Of a stretch of 64,000 nucleotides of DNA, positions 35,243-44,642 are shown one piece after another. Positions within the stretch are counted from its first letter, which is position 1. Every line of letters starts with the position of its first letter. The stretch covers positions 1,798,001 to 1,862,000 of the forward strand of contig NZ_QQRR01000001.1 in the NCBI RefSeq assembly GCF_003439925.1. The letters run 5' to 3'. This stretch comes from Haloprofundus halophilus. Its GTDB lineage: Archaea; Halobacteriota; Halobacteria; Halobacteriales; Haloferacaceae. Under the pieces are notes generated by a model. That model was given only the letters and a program-made list of their open reading frames with translations, made no database searches and was not told the DNA's origin. The position numbers and the translations under genes were made by a program.

Positions 35243-36358
35243 ATGGCTCGCTATCTCAATCGGCGGAAGTTCATCGCTGCGACCGGTGCGGCAGGCCTCG
35301 TCGGCCTCGCCGGCTGTTCCGACGGCGGAAACGGCGGAAACGGCGGCGACAACGACACCGGCGGCGACGACACCGGAAACGACACCGACGGCGAGGGGAC
35401 GGACTCCGAGGGCGGAAACGGCGGCGACACCCAACTCACGTGGCACGCCGGCGGCACCGGCGGCACGTACTACCCGCTGTCGAATCAGTTCAAGAGCGTC
35501 GTCGAGGCGAACACCGATTACACCCTGCAGGTGCAGTCGACGGGTGCCAGCGTTGAGAACGCCGGCAGTCTCGGTAACGGCGACGCCGACTTCGCGCTCC
35601 TGCAGAACGACGTCGCGTACTTCGCGGTCAACGGCGAAGGTATCGAGGCGTTCGAGGGGAACGCCATCCCGAACATCCGCGGCGTGGCGACGCTCTACCC
35701 CGAGACCATCCACGTGGTGACGCCCGGCAACTCCGACATCCAGTCGGTGCAGGACCTCGAAGGCGCGACCATCAACACCGGCGACCTCGGCAGCGGCACG
35801 CAGGTCGACGCCCGACAGATTCTCGAAGCGGTCGGTATCCAGGACTACACCGAGCAGAACACCGACTTCTCGCAGGCCGCAGAGCAGATCCAGAACGGCG
35901 ACGTCGACGCGGCGTTCGTCGTCGGCGGCTGGCCGGTCGGTGCCATCGAGGACCTCGCGAACAACAGCAACATCCGAATCGTCGAGATATCCGGCGACGC
36001 GCGCGAGCAGGTCAAAGAGGCCGGTTCGTACTTCGCCGACGACGAGATTCCCGCCGGCACGTACAGCGGCATCGACGAACCCGTCCAGACCGTCGCCGTG
36101 CAGGCGATGATCGCGACCAACGAGGAGCAGTCCGAGGAGGTCGTCCAGTCGGTCACCGAAGCCATCTTCGAGAACACCGACGAGATCAACATCAAACAGG
36201 AGTTCATCACCGTCGACACCGCACAGGACGGGATGTCCATCGACCTGCACCCCGGCGCGCAGGCGTACTTCGACTCCGCCGGCACCGGTGGCAGCGGCAA
36301 CGAAACCAGCGGTAACGAAACCAGCGGTAACGAAACCAGCGGCAACGAGTCGAACTAA
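35243..36358 (+). CDS. TAXI-family TRAP transporter solute-binding lipoprotein
   Basis: 371 residues. The N-terminus is a Tat signal with NRRKFIAATG and a lipobox LAGC (C25), so the protein is exported folded and lipid-anchored. The mature domain has the TAXI hallmark WHAGGTGGTYYPLSNQFK followed by GSLGNGDADFALLQNDVA. Flexible tethers at both ends are Gly/Asn/Asp-rich. The C-terminus is three GNETS repeats plus GNESN, giving four N-x-T/S sequons. It works with the DUF1850 protein and fused permease encoded downstream. TAXI ligands include glutamate and other carboxylates. The ligand here is unknown. Confidence 0.93.
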   Translation: MARYLNRRKFIAATGAAGLVGLAGCSDGGNGGNGGDNDTGGDDTGNDTDGEGTDSEGGNGGDTQLTWHAGGTGGTYYPLSNQFKSVVEANTDYTLQVQSTGASVENAGSLGNGDADFALLQNDVAYFAVNGEGIEAFEGNAIPNIRGVATLYPETIHVVTPGNSDIQSVQDLEGATINTGDLGSGTQVDARQILEAVGIQDYTEQNTDFSQAAEQIQNGDVDAAFVVGGWPVGAIEDLANNSNIRIVEISGDAREQVKEAGSYFADDEIPAGTYSGIDEPVQTVAVQAMIATNEEQSEEVVQSVTEAIFENTDEINIKQEFITVDTAQDGMSIDLHPGAQAYFDSAGTGGSGNETSGNETSGNETSGNESN

Positions 36359-36460
36359 GCGCACCCGGCCCGACTTCGCTCGGACGACCGCACACAACAG
36401 TGCGGTCTCTTGACCCGTACAGATGCACTTTCGACCGACTCTGCGTTCTTCGCACCGTCC

Positions 36461-36964
36461 ATGAGCGACCGCTCCGGTCGTCGGTCGGTCGGGGTCGCAC
36501 TCGCGTCGCTGGCCGTGCTCGCACTCGTTCTCGCCGGCGGCGCGGTGGCGACGCAACCCGACCGCGCGGTCGTCGTCGAAGACGCGGACACCGGCGAACG
36601 GCTGCTCACCGCGCCGGTCGAAAACGACACGACGGTGACGCTCGCGTACAACCACAGCGTCGAGGGCAGTCCCGTCCGCGACGTGTACGCGGTCCGCGGC
36701 GACGAACTCGTGATGACGCGCATGGAGTTCGCGTCGTACGGCTGGGGCTTCCCGGCACAGGCGAACGTCACCCGCGAGAACGGAACGTTCGTCCACAGAC
36801 CCGACGACGTCCGTCTCACGGAGCTGTACGTCTCGCCCGGTGACGTCGCCGGCCACCGGCTCCGCGTCGGCGACGAGACGTACGACCTCGTTTCGCGCTC
36901 GAACGGCGACACCGTACGGATTCACGTCGAACACCGCAGTATACTCCAACAGATGATACCATGA
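36461..36964 (+). CDS. DUF1850 membrane-anchored protein
   Basis: 167 residues. An N-terminal transmembrane segment (VGVALASLAVLALVLAGGA) precedes an extracytoplasmic beta-domain with the DUF1850 signature (TLAYNHSVEGSPVRDVYAV, RMEFASYGWGFPA). DUF1850 genes commonly sit beside TAXI-TRAP permeases, as here. The stop overlaps the permease start by four bases. It may help couple the binding protein and permease, but the role is unproven. Confidence 0.85.
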   Translation: MSDRSGRRSVGVALASLAVLALVLAGGAVATQPDRAVVVEDADTGERLLTAPVENDTTVTLAYNHSVEGSPVRDVYAVRGDELVMTRMEFASYGWGFPAQANVTRENGTFVHRPDDVRLTELYVSPGDVAGHRLRVGDETYDLVSRSNGDTVRIHVEHRSILQQMIP

Positions 36965-39669
36965 CCGTCGACGACACCCCACCGGAAGAAGAGGAACTCT
37001 CCGAGGAGGAGAAGCAGGAACTCATCGACGAACTGGAGCGAAAACGGAACCTCCGCGGCGCCGCCGCCGTCGCCGTCGCGTTCATCGGCATCTGTTTCTC
37101 GGCGTTTCAGATGTGGCTCGCCGCGCGCGGGTTCATCTTCGAGCTGACGCTGCCCGTCGTCGGCTCGGTGCGCCTCGCCGCGCTCCAACAGCTACAGATC
37201 CGCGCGATTCACGTCGTGTTCGCGCTCGTCCTCGCGTTCATGCTCTACCCGGCGACGTCGAGCGGCGGGTTCTTCTCCCGGCGACTCTCCCGGGTCGTCC
37301 CCGGACTCGAACGCAGCTACGGGGCCGACCATCCGGCGACGCGGGCGGCGACGAGCGTCCGCTCGGGCGTCCGCTGGGCCATCGCCGACCCGTCCCGGCG
37401 GCGGGTGACGCCCGTCGACCTCGTGCTCGTCTTCCTGTCGGCGCTGACGGCGGCGTACATGATCACCGACTACGAGGAGATCCAGACGATGCGCGCGCTC
37501 GGACTCGGCTCCGGGCGTACCACCGGCGAAATGTACCCCTTTCTCGCGCCGCTCGTCGACGCCGTCGCTGCGCTCGGCGTCCCGATAGACGAGGTCTCGT
37601 ACGCCTTCGTTCTCGGCGCTATCGGCGTCCTGCTCGTGCTCGAAGCCACGCGGCGGACGCTCGGGACGCTGCTCATGGTCATCGTCTCGACGTTCATCCT
37701 CTACGCGCGGTACGCGGGCAACATCCCGCAGGACCTACCGTATCTCGGCATCCTCTCGACGCCCTCGGCGTCGTGGGACTCGGTGATTCAGAACCTCTGG
37801 TACAACACCGCCAACGGCGTCTTCGGCGTCCCCGTCGAGGTGAGCGTCCGCTACATCTACATCTTCGTCCTCTTCGGAGCGTTCCTGGAGATGAGCGGCG
37901 CGGGCCAGTGGTTCATCGACCTCGCGTACTCGATGACCGGGTCGCGCAAGGGCGGTCCCGCGAAGGCGAGCATCCTCTCCAGCGGGTTCATGGGGACCAT
38001 CAGCGGCTCCTCAATCGCCAACACCGTCACGACGGGCGCGTTCACCATCCCGCTGATGAAGCGCTCGGGCTACCGACCGGAGTTCGCCGGCGGCGTCGAG
38101 GCTTCCGCCTCCTCCGGCGGGCAGATTCTCCCGCCCGTGATGGGCGCGGCGGCGTTCCTCATCGTCGAGTTCGTCGGCGTCTCCTACGACACCGTCATCG
38201 TCGCCGCGACGATACCCGCCATCGTCTTCTTCTTCGGCGTCTGGGTGATGGTCCACCTCGAAGCGTCGCGCGAGGGCATCGGCGGCGTCGACCCCTCCGA
38301 ACTCGTCGCCGTCGGCAGCCACCTGCGGAGCGGCTGGTACTACCTCGCGCCCATCGCGCTGCTGCTCGTCTACCTCATCGGCATTCGCTACTCGGTGTCG
38401 CGGTCGGCGTGGTACACCATCGTCGCCATCATCGCGCTCATCGCGCTCGTCGCCACCTACAACGAACGGACGCGCGTCCCGCTTCTCGGGACCATCGCCG
38501 CGCTGTTCGCTGCCGAGGCGGTCGCGCGCCTGTTGACGGGCGCGGGCATCGTCGGCGCGCTGACCGGCGCGGGAACCGGCGGGATGGCGCCCCGCGCCGC
38601 GCTCGACGCCGCGGCCGGACAGCTCGGCACCATCATCGTGCTCGTCAGCGCGGCGTTCCTCGTCGCGCGACCGCGACTCCCGTCGCCGCTCCTGGAGTAC
38701 GACCCCGCCGTCGACGACTCGGCGGAGAAGACGGCGGACGCGCTCGGCCGCCGCTCGCTCGCCGACAACAACGCCTACCGCTTCGGGACGTTCGTGCTCA
38801 AATCGATGGAGTCCGGTGCGAGAACCGCGACGGTCGTCGTCGTCGCCGTCGCCGCCGCGGGCGTCATCCCCGGCGTCATCAGCGTCTCCGGTCTCGGCCC
38901 GAACCTCGTCGCGCTCATCGAGGCCGTCTCCGGCGGGTCGCTCATCCTCCTCCTGGTCATCACGGCCATCTCCTCTATCATCCTCGGGATGGGGATGCCG
39001 ACGACGGTGACGTACATCATCCTCGTCGCGCTGCTCGGCGGCGCCATCTCGGAACTGGCGAACATCCCGCTCTTGGCGGCGCACCTGTTCATCCTCTACT
39101 TCGGCGTCATCGCCGACATCACGCCGCCGGTCGCCGTCGCGGCCTACGCCGCCTCCGGCGTGGCGAAGTCCGACCCGTTCAAGACGGGTGTCGAGGCGTT
39201 CACGCTCTCTCTGAACAAGGCTATCGTCCCGTTCGCGTTCGTCTTCGCGCCGGGCATCCTGCTCATCCGCGGCGAGAGCACCGAGCAGTACCACATCATC
39301 AACTTCGCCGACGTCGCCGACCTCGGCTACTTCGTCCCGGAGGTGGTCGTCCCCATCGTCGGGCTGTTCCTCGGGGTGTTCGCGCTCGGTCCGACTATCA
39401 TCGGCTATCTCTACTCGCCGCTCGGCAGCGCCGAGCGCTCGCTGTTCGCCGTCTCCTCGATTCTGCTCATGGCGCCGCAGATGCTCCTCGACCCGCTGTT
39501 CACGATTCTCTCGGGAGCCGGGATGAGCGTCGGCGTCGAGATACTGACGCTCGACCTGCTGCTTCGGGCGGTCGGCGGCGTGCTGTTGGGGGCGCTGACG
39601 CTTCTGAACCGGCGGCAGATGGAAGGCGAGCGCGCCGAACCGTCGTCGGCGTCGCCGACGACCGACTGA
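36961..39669 (+). CDS. TRAP transporter fused permease (TAXI type)
   Basis: 902 residues combining DctQ-like and DctM-like parts in one polypeptide, as is usual for TAXI systems. A charged acidic N-terminus (residues 1-25) is followed by more than 16 hydrophobic segments. The core block GGPAKASILSSGFMGTISGS and MKRSGYRPEFAGGVEASAS is the DctM signature. A second inverted repeat carries LGMGMPTTVTYIILVALLG and ADITPPVAVAAYAASGVAKS. Such transporters are driven by ion gradients, probably Na+ in a halophile (inference). Confidence 0.94.
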   Translation: MTVDDTPPEEEELSEEEKQELIDELERKRNLRGAAAVAVAFIGICFSAFQMWLAARGFIFELTLPVVGSVRLAALQQLQIRAIHVVFALVLAFMLYPATSSGGFFSRRLSRVVPGLERSYGADHPATRAATSVRSGVRWAIADPSRRRVTPVDLVLVFLSALTAAYMITDYEEIQTMRALGLGSGRTTGEMYPFLAPLVDAVAALGVPIDEVSYAFVLGAIGVLLVLEATRRTLGTLLMVIVSTFILYARYAGNIPQDLPYLGILSTPSASWDSVIQNLWYNTANGVFGVPVEVSVRYIYIFVLFGAFLEMSGAGQWFIDLAYSMTGSRKGGPAKASILSSGFMGTISGSSIANTVTTGAFTIPLMKRSGYRPEFAGGVEASASSGGQILPPVMGAAAFLIVEFVGVSYDTVIVAATIPAIVFFFGVWVMVHLEASREGIGGVDPSELVAVGSHLRSGWYYLAPIALLLVYLIGIRYSVSRSAWYTIVAIIALIALVATYNERTRVPLLGTIAALFAAEAVARLLTGAGIVGALTGAGTGGMAPRAALDAAAGQLGTIIVLVSAAFLVARPRLPSPLLEYDPAVDDSAEKTADALGRRSLADNNAYRFGTFVLKSMESGARTATVVVVAVAAAGVIPGVISVSGLGPNLVALIEAVSGGSLILLLVITAISSIILGMGMPTTVTYIILVALLGGAISELANIPLLAAHLFILYFGVIADITPPVAVAAYAASGVAKSDPFKTGVEAFTLSLNKAIVPFAFVFAPGILLIRGESTEQYHIINFADVADLGYFVPEVVVPIVGLFLGVFALGPTIIGYLYSPLGSAERSLFAVSSILLMAPQMLLDPLFTILSGAGMSVGVEILTLDLLLRAVGGVLLGALTLLNRRQMEGERAEPSSASPTTD

Positions 39670-39691
39670 GAGCGGCTTTCTTTTCCCGATT

Positions 39692-40045
39692 CTACGACCG
39701 CTGTCCGCTCGTCAGCGACCGCTCGACGCGGTACGCGACGCCCGCGAACGCGGTGAGACCGGCGACGGCGAGAAGCGAGAACAGCGGTCCGAACGACCCG
39801 AACCCGGCGATGCCGGTGGCTACGCCGAGCGCGACAAGAACCGAAAACGCGTTCGCGGCAGTCGTCCCGACCGCTCCGAGACGCGACCGTGCGTCGCGCA
39901 CCGTCCATCGGACGAACGCCACGGAGAGCGTCCGAACGACGAGATACGTCGCCGCGAACGAGACCAACGCGAGCAGGACGACGAACGCCAGTTCCGGCGC
40001 GTATTCGGGAAGTGAGGCTTCGCTTCCCGCGAGTTGGAGGAGCAT
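39692..40045 (-). CDS. Small membrane protein, about three helices
   Basis: 117 residues. Hydrophobic segments are LAFVVLLALVSFAATYLVV, NAFSVLVALGVATGIAGFG and LFSLLAVAGLTAFAGVAYR. A positively charged loop (FVRWTVRDARSRL) lies between the first two. Function unknown. Convergent with the TRAP permease, 22 bases between stops. Confidence 0.65.
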   Translation of the reverse strand: MLLQLAGSEASLPEYAPELAFVVLLALVSFAATYLVVRTLSVAFVRWTVRDARSRLGAVGTTAANAFSVLVALGVATGIAGFGSFGPLFSLLAVAGLTAFAGVAYRVERSLTSGQRS

Positions 40046-40113
40046 GCGTCCCGCTTTTCGGACAGTCGATATAAGTGTTCAGACGACGACCCCTTCTCAC
40101 TTCCCGCTCGGCC

Positions 40114-41268
40114 TCAGAACCGGTCGACGCCGAACGGTTCGAGTTCCCCGGTCGCGTCCTCGCCGCGGACCGCGTCGGCGACGAGTTTGCCGCTGTACGG
40201 CCCCAGTTGGAGCCCGGTCGGTCCGTGGCCCGTCGCCACGAACGCGCCGTCGACGCCGGGCACCTCGCCCAGAACGGGCAGTCCGTCCTTGGCGAGCGGT
40301 CGCAGTCCCACTCGGGCCTCCCGAAGCGACGCGTCCGCGAGTCCCGGTGCGACGCGGAGAATCTCGCTGAACACGTCGTGCAGACCCTCGACGGTCGTCT
40401 TCGGTTCGAACCCCGCACCCGTCTCGCGGGTCGCGCCGACGGCGACGCGGCCGTCGTCCCACGAGACGAGGTACTTGTGGCGGTAGGGGCTGACGATAGG
40501 CCAGCCCTCGGTGTCGGCGTCGAGGTCCAGGTGGACGATCTGGCCGCGCTGCGGTTCGACCGGTATCTCGACGCCCAACTGCGCGCCGAAGGCGTTCGAC
40601 CACGCCCCGCCCGCGACGACGACGGCGTCGGCGGCGAGTTCCGTCTCATCGACGACGACACCCGTCACCTCGTCGCCGTCGACGACGAGCGACTCGACGC
40701 TCGCCTCCAACGTATCGAGGCCGTGGTTCTCGCCCGCGCGGCGGAGCGCCCCCTCGAACGTCTGCCCGTCGACGCGGGCGGCGTCGTCGTAGTAGAACGC
40801 TCGCTCCGACTCGCCCAGCGGCGGGAAGCGCTCGCGGGCCTCCTCGGAGCTGAGTTCGTGAACCGTCCCCTCGGCGGGCGGTTCGCCGGCGGCCTGTCGC
40901 TCGCGGATGCGCGCGAGCACCTCGTCGTACTGTTCGGCCTCCTCGGCGTCGAACGCGACGTTCAGCAGCCCCCGTTTCGCGTAGCCGTGCGGTCCGTCCT
41001 GCTCCGCTTCCAGCGCCGCCACGAGTTCGCCGTAGTAGTCGACGGCCGTCGTCGCGAAGTCGAACCACGTGCTGTCGCCGCCGCGACTGCTCGTCGCCGC
41101 CGAGAGGATGCCCGCGCCGGCGTCGGTCGCTCTCCCCTCGTCGCGCCGGTCGACGAGCAGCGTCTCGCACCCCTCGCGGGCGAGATGGTAGGCAGCGGAC
41201 GCGCCGACGATGCCGCCGCCGACGACGATAGCCTCGTACGCCCCGTCCGTCTCGTCTCGTTCGGTCAT
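40114..41268 (-). CDS. FAD-dependent oxidoreductase (DAO family)
   Basis: 384 residues, D-amino-acid-oxidase/glycine-oxidase-like fold. The N-terminal FAD motif is VVGGGIVGASAAYHLA (residues 15-30). Core strand AADAVVVAGGAWSN (GGAW) and the C-terminal ATGHGPTGLQLGPYSGKLVAD (residues about 345-365) are typical of the family. Substrate could be sarcosine, glycine, proline or D-amino acids and is not resolvable from sequence. It starts a run of minus-strand genes (to 43060). Confidence 0.85.
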   Translation of the reverse strand: MTERDETDGAYEAIVVGGGIVGASAAYHLAREGCETLLVDRRDEGRATDAGAGILSAATSSRGGDSTWFDFATTAVDYYGELVAALEAEQDGPHGYAKRGLLNVAFDAEEAEQYDEVLARIRERQAAGEPPAEGTVHELSSEEARERFPPLGESERAFYYDDAARVDGQTFEGALRRAGENHGLDTLEASVESLVVDGDEVTGVVVDETELAADAVVVAGGAWSNAFGAQLGVEIPVEPQRGQIVHLDLDADTEGWPIVSPYRHKYLVSWDDGRVAVGATRETGAGFEPKTTVEGLHDVFSEILRVAPGLADASLREARVGLRPLAKDGLPVLGEVPGVDGAFVATGHGPTGLQLGPYSGKLVADAVRGEDATGELEPFGVDRF

Positions 41269-41326
41269 GTTTCGGGCGACGTAACCCGCCGCCGTGAGTG
41301 TGTCGTTGGCGGAACTGCGCGAGTGC

Positions 41327-41956
41327 TCACCCTCCGAGTTCGACCCGTCCGCTCGTGGCGTTCCGCAGTCGCTCCCTGAGGGCGTCGGCGTCGTCGACGG
41401 GCACCCGGACCTCGAATCGGACCGACTCCTCGTAGTCGGCGTCGAACTCGACGCCCGCGCTCTCCAGGATACCGCGGACCGTCCCCGAGTCGTCGTACTC
41501 GACCTCCGCGGAGAACGTCTCGTGCGGCAGTTCCTCGACGACGCCCGCGGCCTCGACGGCCTCCTTGACGGCGCGGGAGTACGACCGCGCGAGGCCGCCG
41601 ACGCCGAGGTTCGTCCCGCCGTAGTAGCGCGTCACGACGGCGACGACGTTTCTGATGTCCTGCTGGACGAGCACGTTCAGCGCCGGCTTCCCCGACGACC
41701 CGGTCGGTTCCCCGTCGTCGCTCTGGTACTCCCGGAGCATCACGTCACCCGGGTTCGACGCCGAGGCGGGGCCCGCGGGGACGCGGTAGGCGGGAACGTT
41801 GTGGGTTGCGTCCGGGTGTTTCTCCTCGATTTCGGCGACGAACGCCTCCGCGGCGTCGACGCCGTCGGCGGGGGAGACGTAGCCGATGAACTCCGAGCCG
41901 CGGACCTCGAACTGCGCGCTCGCCCGCCCGGCGACGGTGCGATAGGCGTCGGTCAT
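41327..41956 (-). CDS. YigZ/IMPACT family protein
   Basis: 209 residues. The N-terminal IMPACT domain holds RGSEFIGYVSPADGVDAAEA, DDGEPTGSSGKPALNVL and YYGGTNLGVGGLARSYSRA, all family signatures. The C-terminal DUF1949-type ferredoxin-like domain spans about 140-209. The bacterial relative is of uncertain function and the eukaryotic IMPACT protein touches translation control. Start MTDAYRTVAG chosen. 58 bases separate it from each neighbour. Confidence 0.9.
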   Translation of the reverse strand: MTDAYRTVAGRASAQFEVRGSEFIGYVSPADGVDAAEAFVAEIEEKHPDATHNVPAYRVPAGPASASNPGDVMLREYQSDDGEPTGSSGKPALNVLVQQDIRNVVAVVTRYYGGTNLGVGGLARSYSRAVKEAVEAAGVVEELPHETFSAEVEYDDSGTVRGILESAGVEFDADYEESVRFEVRVPVDDADALRERLRNATSGRVELGG

Positions 41957-42014
41957 GGTCGTGTGCGCGGGGCGCGGGGAGAAAGGGTTGTCTCTGTCGT
42001 TCCACCGGTCCGGT

Positions 42015-42488
42015 TCAGCGGTCGAGGCCGACGAGGGCCGCGAACGCGCCGACACCGACCAGTTCGGCGAACATCGACACGAAGTCGCGCGGCTCTTCGA
42101 GGAGGTGTTCGAGGATGGTCGCGAGCGGTCCCTGGGCGTGTCCGCCGGGGACGAGGCCGCCGTGGTCGCCGAGATGCCACCAGGCGTAGCCGAGGACGTA
42201 CGCGGCGAGCACCGCCGCCGCGAGGGCGTACAGCGCGCGGTCGCGGCGGCCGAGCAGCATCGCGCCGACGACGCCGAGAAGCAGCAGTCCGGAGGGGACG
42301 AACAGGTACGGTCGGGGGTCGGCGAACGACCCCGCCTGCAGGTAGGCGAGCAGCCGCGGGAACCCCCACCAGAGGTGGATGGTCGCCGCGACGAACGCCG
42401 CCTGCCCGGCGACGAGGCGCGTGACGGTGACGCCCGCGCTCTCGGTGGTCGTCGGCTCGCTCGACCGCACCGCCGTCGGCTTGTCCAT
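42015..42488 (-). CDS. Four-helix membrane protein, unknown function
   Basis: 157 residues. Hydrophobic segments are VAGQAAFVAATIHLWWG, YLFVPSGLLLLGVVGAMLL, ALYALAAAVLAAYVLGYAW and FVSMFAELVGVGAFAALVG. His/Trp residues at helix ends (HLWWG, WWHLGDHGG) could bind metal or heme, but this is only a visual hint. An ATG 13 codons earlier (42527) is possible. I prefer 42488 because of a TAATCT element about 25 bases upstream. Confidence 0.65.
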   Translation of the reverse strand: MDKPTAVRSSEPTTTESAGVTVTRLVAGQAAFVAATIHLWWGFPRLLAYLQAGSFADPRPYLFVPSGLLLLGVVGAMLLGRRDRALYALAAAVLAAYVLGYAWWHLGDHGGLVPGGHAQGPLATILEHLLEEPRDFVSMFAELVGVGAFAALVGLDR

Positions 42489-42556
42489 GCGCGTTTTTGG
42501 CCCCTCGGGGTAGATTACGCTGTTCATCGCCGGTCGGCGTTCGAGCCCCGAACCAC

Positions 42557-43060
42557 TCAGGCGAGACTGATGCGGCGGACGAACGGGAGCGCCGAGATCT
42601 CGTTGAGCAGGTCGCCGGGGATGGGGTCGTCGGTGACGATGTACAGTTTCGGCTCGTCGGTGAACTCGGGGTCTTCGCTTATCGTCTGGCGGATGCTGAT
42701 GCCCTCGTCGGCCAACAGCGTCGTGATCGTCGAGACGATACCCGGTTCGTCGGCGTCGCCGACCTCGACGGTCAGCGCGGCCAAGTCGAGCACGGGCGCG
42801 AGGCTCAACAGACTCGGGATGGCGCTGATGTTCTGGAAGATGGGCCGCAGGTCGTCGTCGGCGAGAACCGCCTCCGTCGTCGAGTCGATGACGCGGCGGT
42901 CGACGCCGATCTCGCGGGCGATCTGGGTGTTCGGAATCTCGATACTGCCGGAGACGACGCGTCCCTCGTCGTTGACCGAAAAGCCGCGTTCGAGGAGCAG
43001 ACGGATGACCGCCTGTTGGCTCGGACTCCCCTCGAACTTCTCCATGATTTCGTCGAACAT
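42557..43060 (-). CDS. ACT-domain regulator of amino-acid metabolism (COG2150-like)
   Basis: 167 residues. The N-terminal half is an HTH (SQQAVIRLLLERGFSV, NTQIAREIGVDRRVIDSTTE) and the C-terminal half an ACT domain (LAALTVEVGDADEPGIVSTI, ISALPFVRRISLA). This matches archaeal predicted regulators that sense amino acids through ACT. The ligand is unknown. Divergent from the zinc-ribbon gene at 43157, so the 96-base gap may hold operators for both. Confidence 0.85.
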   Translation of the reverse strand: MFDEIMEKFEGSPSQQAVIRLLLERGFSVNDEGRVVSGSIEIPNTQIAREIGVDRRVIDSTTEAVLADDDLRPIFQNISAIPSLLSLAPVLDLAALTVEVGDADEPGIVSTITTLLADEGISIRQTISEDPEFTDEPKLYIVTDDPIPGDLLNEISALPFVRRISLA

Positions 43061-43156
43061 TCGCTTGCGAGTGCCTGCGCGCCTCGCGGTCTTAGTTGTG
43101 GCCGTCTCCGCCGGCCGCGCCGTTGGTTTTTAGCCGCCGGCCCGCGCGTCTGGCGT

Positions 43157-44002
43157 ATGGCCGACCTCGACTCGTGTTACTTCTGCGGGACGTTCGGCGA
43201 CGGCCTCACCGAACTCGCCGTCGTCCCGCCGCGGTTCGACCCGACCGACGACCAGCAGCGGACGGTCGTGCTCTGTACGACCTGCCGGCAGAAACTCGGC
43301 ACTGTCCTCGAACCGCTCGTCGACGTGCTCGGCGGCGCTGAACCGGCGAGCGGCTCTTCGACCCCCGACGCGTCGTCCCCGTCGCCGGAACCTGTCGAAA
43401 CCACCGACGCCACCGACACCGCCGACGCTGACGACGCTGCCGAAACCACCGACGCCACCGACGACGCCCGACCCGACGAGGGGATACAGACGGAGTCGAA
43501 CCCGGACCCGGAACAGACGCCTACGGTACCGTCGCCGGGCGACGCCATCGACACGACCGGGTTCGACGACCCGCTCGCGCTCGACGCCGAGGGCGTTACT
43601 ATCGGGACGCCGGTCGGCGAGGGGACGAACGACGACGACGATGGCGACGACGCCACGTCCGCTCCCGACAGCGACGGGAGCGATGCGAGCGTCGACCCCG
43701 ACGAAGGCAGTGAAGGAAACGACCGCGACGACGCCGGCCACGACGAGAACGACGCTGACTACGACGAGGACGACGCTGACTACGACGAGAACGACGCGGC
43801 CGCACGCGCCGAGGAACCCGCCGAGTTCAGAACCGTGATGCGGCTGCTCTCCAATCGGGAGTTCCCCGTCGACCGCGCGGAGATCGAGTCGCTCGCCTCG
43901 GGCGCGTACGACCTCGACGACTCGCAGGTCCGCGACATTCTCGACCACGCCGTCGACCGCGGCGTGCTCGCCGAGCGAAACGGACAGTTACACCGCGACT
44001 GA
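43157..44002 (+). CDS. Zinc-ribbon protein with acidic linker and C-terminal winged-helix-like domain
   Basis: 281 residues. The N-terminal CYFCG (residues 7-11) and CTTCRQKLG about 30 residues later form a four-Cys zinc ribbon. The middle (about 60-225) is extremely acidic and repetitive (TTDATDTADADDAAETTDATDD; NDADYDEDDADYDENDA, a 24-bp DNA repeat). The C-terminal 55 residues (FRTVMRLLSNREFPVDRAEI to RNGQLHRD) resemble a small winged helix. It could be a nucleic-acid-binding adaptor. A TATA-like TTTTTAG lies about 27-32 bases upstream. Confidence 0.7.
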   Translation: MADLDSCYFCGTFGDGLTELAVVPPRFDPTDDQQRTVVLCTTCRQKLGTVLEPLVDVLGGAEPASGSSTPDASSPSPEPVETTDATDTADADDAAETTDATDDARPDEGIQTESNPDPEQTPTVPSPGDAIDTTGFDDPLALDAEGVTIGTPVGEGTNDDDDGDDATSAPDSDGSDASVDPDEGSEGNDRDDAGHDENDADYDEDDADYDENDAAARAEEPAEFRTVMRLLSNREFPVDRAEIESLASGAYDLDDSQVRDILDHAVDRGVLAERNGQLHRD

Positions 44003-44065
44003 GCCCCGAGTCCCCCTCCCGCGACGGACCGAACGCGTTTTCGCGCTCGTCCGCGCGATTCGAGT

Positions 44066-44620
44066 ATGAACGACGTGTTGTGGGAACCCGACGACGGCGC
44101 TGGACTCGAACATCTGCGGTACGAAACCGGGCCGCTGTCGGCCGACTCGGTCGTCCTCGGCGTCGACGAGGGAGGCCGCTTCCGGATTCGGTACGCGCTC
44201 GACTGCGACGCCGACGGACGCGTCCGCTCGGTGTCGGTCGAGTCGTTCGACGGTGAGGCGGGTCTCGAACTCGCCGCGGACGGCGAGGGTCGGTGGACCG
44301 ACGGCGACGGCGCGCCGATTCCCGAACTCGACGGCTGTCTGGACGTGGACATCTCGGCGACGCCGTTTACGAACGCGCTTCCGATTCGCCGGCTGAACCT
44401 CGCTTCCGGCGAGTCGGCGACGCTCTCGATGGTGTACGTCTCGGTTCCGGCGTTCGAGGTTTCAGCGGTCCAGCAGCGGTACACCTGTCTGGACCCGGTC
44501 GACGCCGACGGCGGCCGTTTCCGCTACGAGAGCCTGACGAGCGGCTTTTCGGCCGAGATTCCGGTCGACTCCGAGGGGGTCGTCCGCGACTACCCGGACC
44601 TGTTCCGACGGACCGACTGA
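44066..44620 (+). CDS. Putative glycolipid-binding protein (DUF1089-like)
   Basis: 184 residues, soluble beta-rich protein. Motifs WEPDDGAGLEHLRYETG, FRIRYALDCDADGRVRSVSV and GRWTDGDGAPIPELDGCLDVD correspond to the DUF1089/PF06475 glycolipid-binding family. NALPIRRLNL and QQRYTCLDP follow in the expected order. Family call from memory of the signature. The biological ligand in archaea is unknown. Convergent with hisB. Confidence 0.8.
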   Translation: MNDVLWEPDDGAGLEHLRYETGPLSADSVVLGVDEGGRFRIRYALDCDADGRVRSVSVESFDGEAGLELAADGEGRWTDGDGAPIPELDGCLDVDISATPFTNALPIRRLNLASGESATLSMVYVSVPAFEVSAVQQRYTCLDPVDADGGRFRYESLTSGFSAEIPVDSEGVVRDYPDLFRRTD

Positions 44621-44642
44621 GGAGGACGTTCCGGTTCCGCGC

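Noticed and set aside
37113-40370. Very long plus-strand frame through the TRAP permease region
   Set aside because: Arg/His-rich shadow frame of the permease. No hydrophobic segments or known domain.
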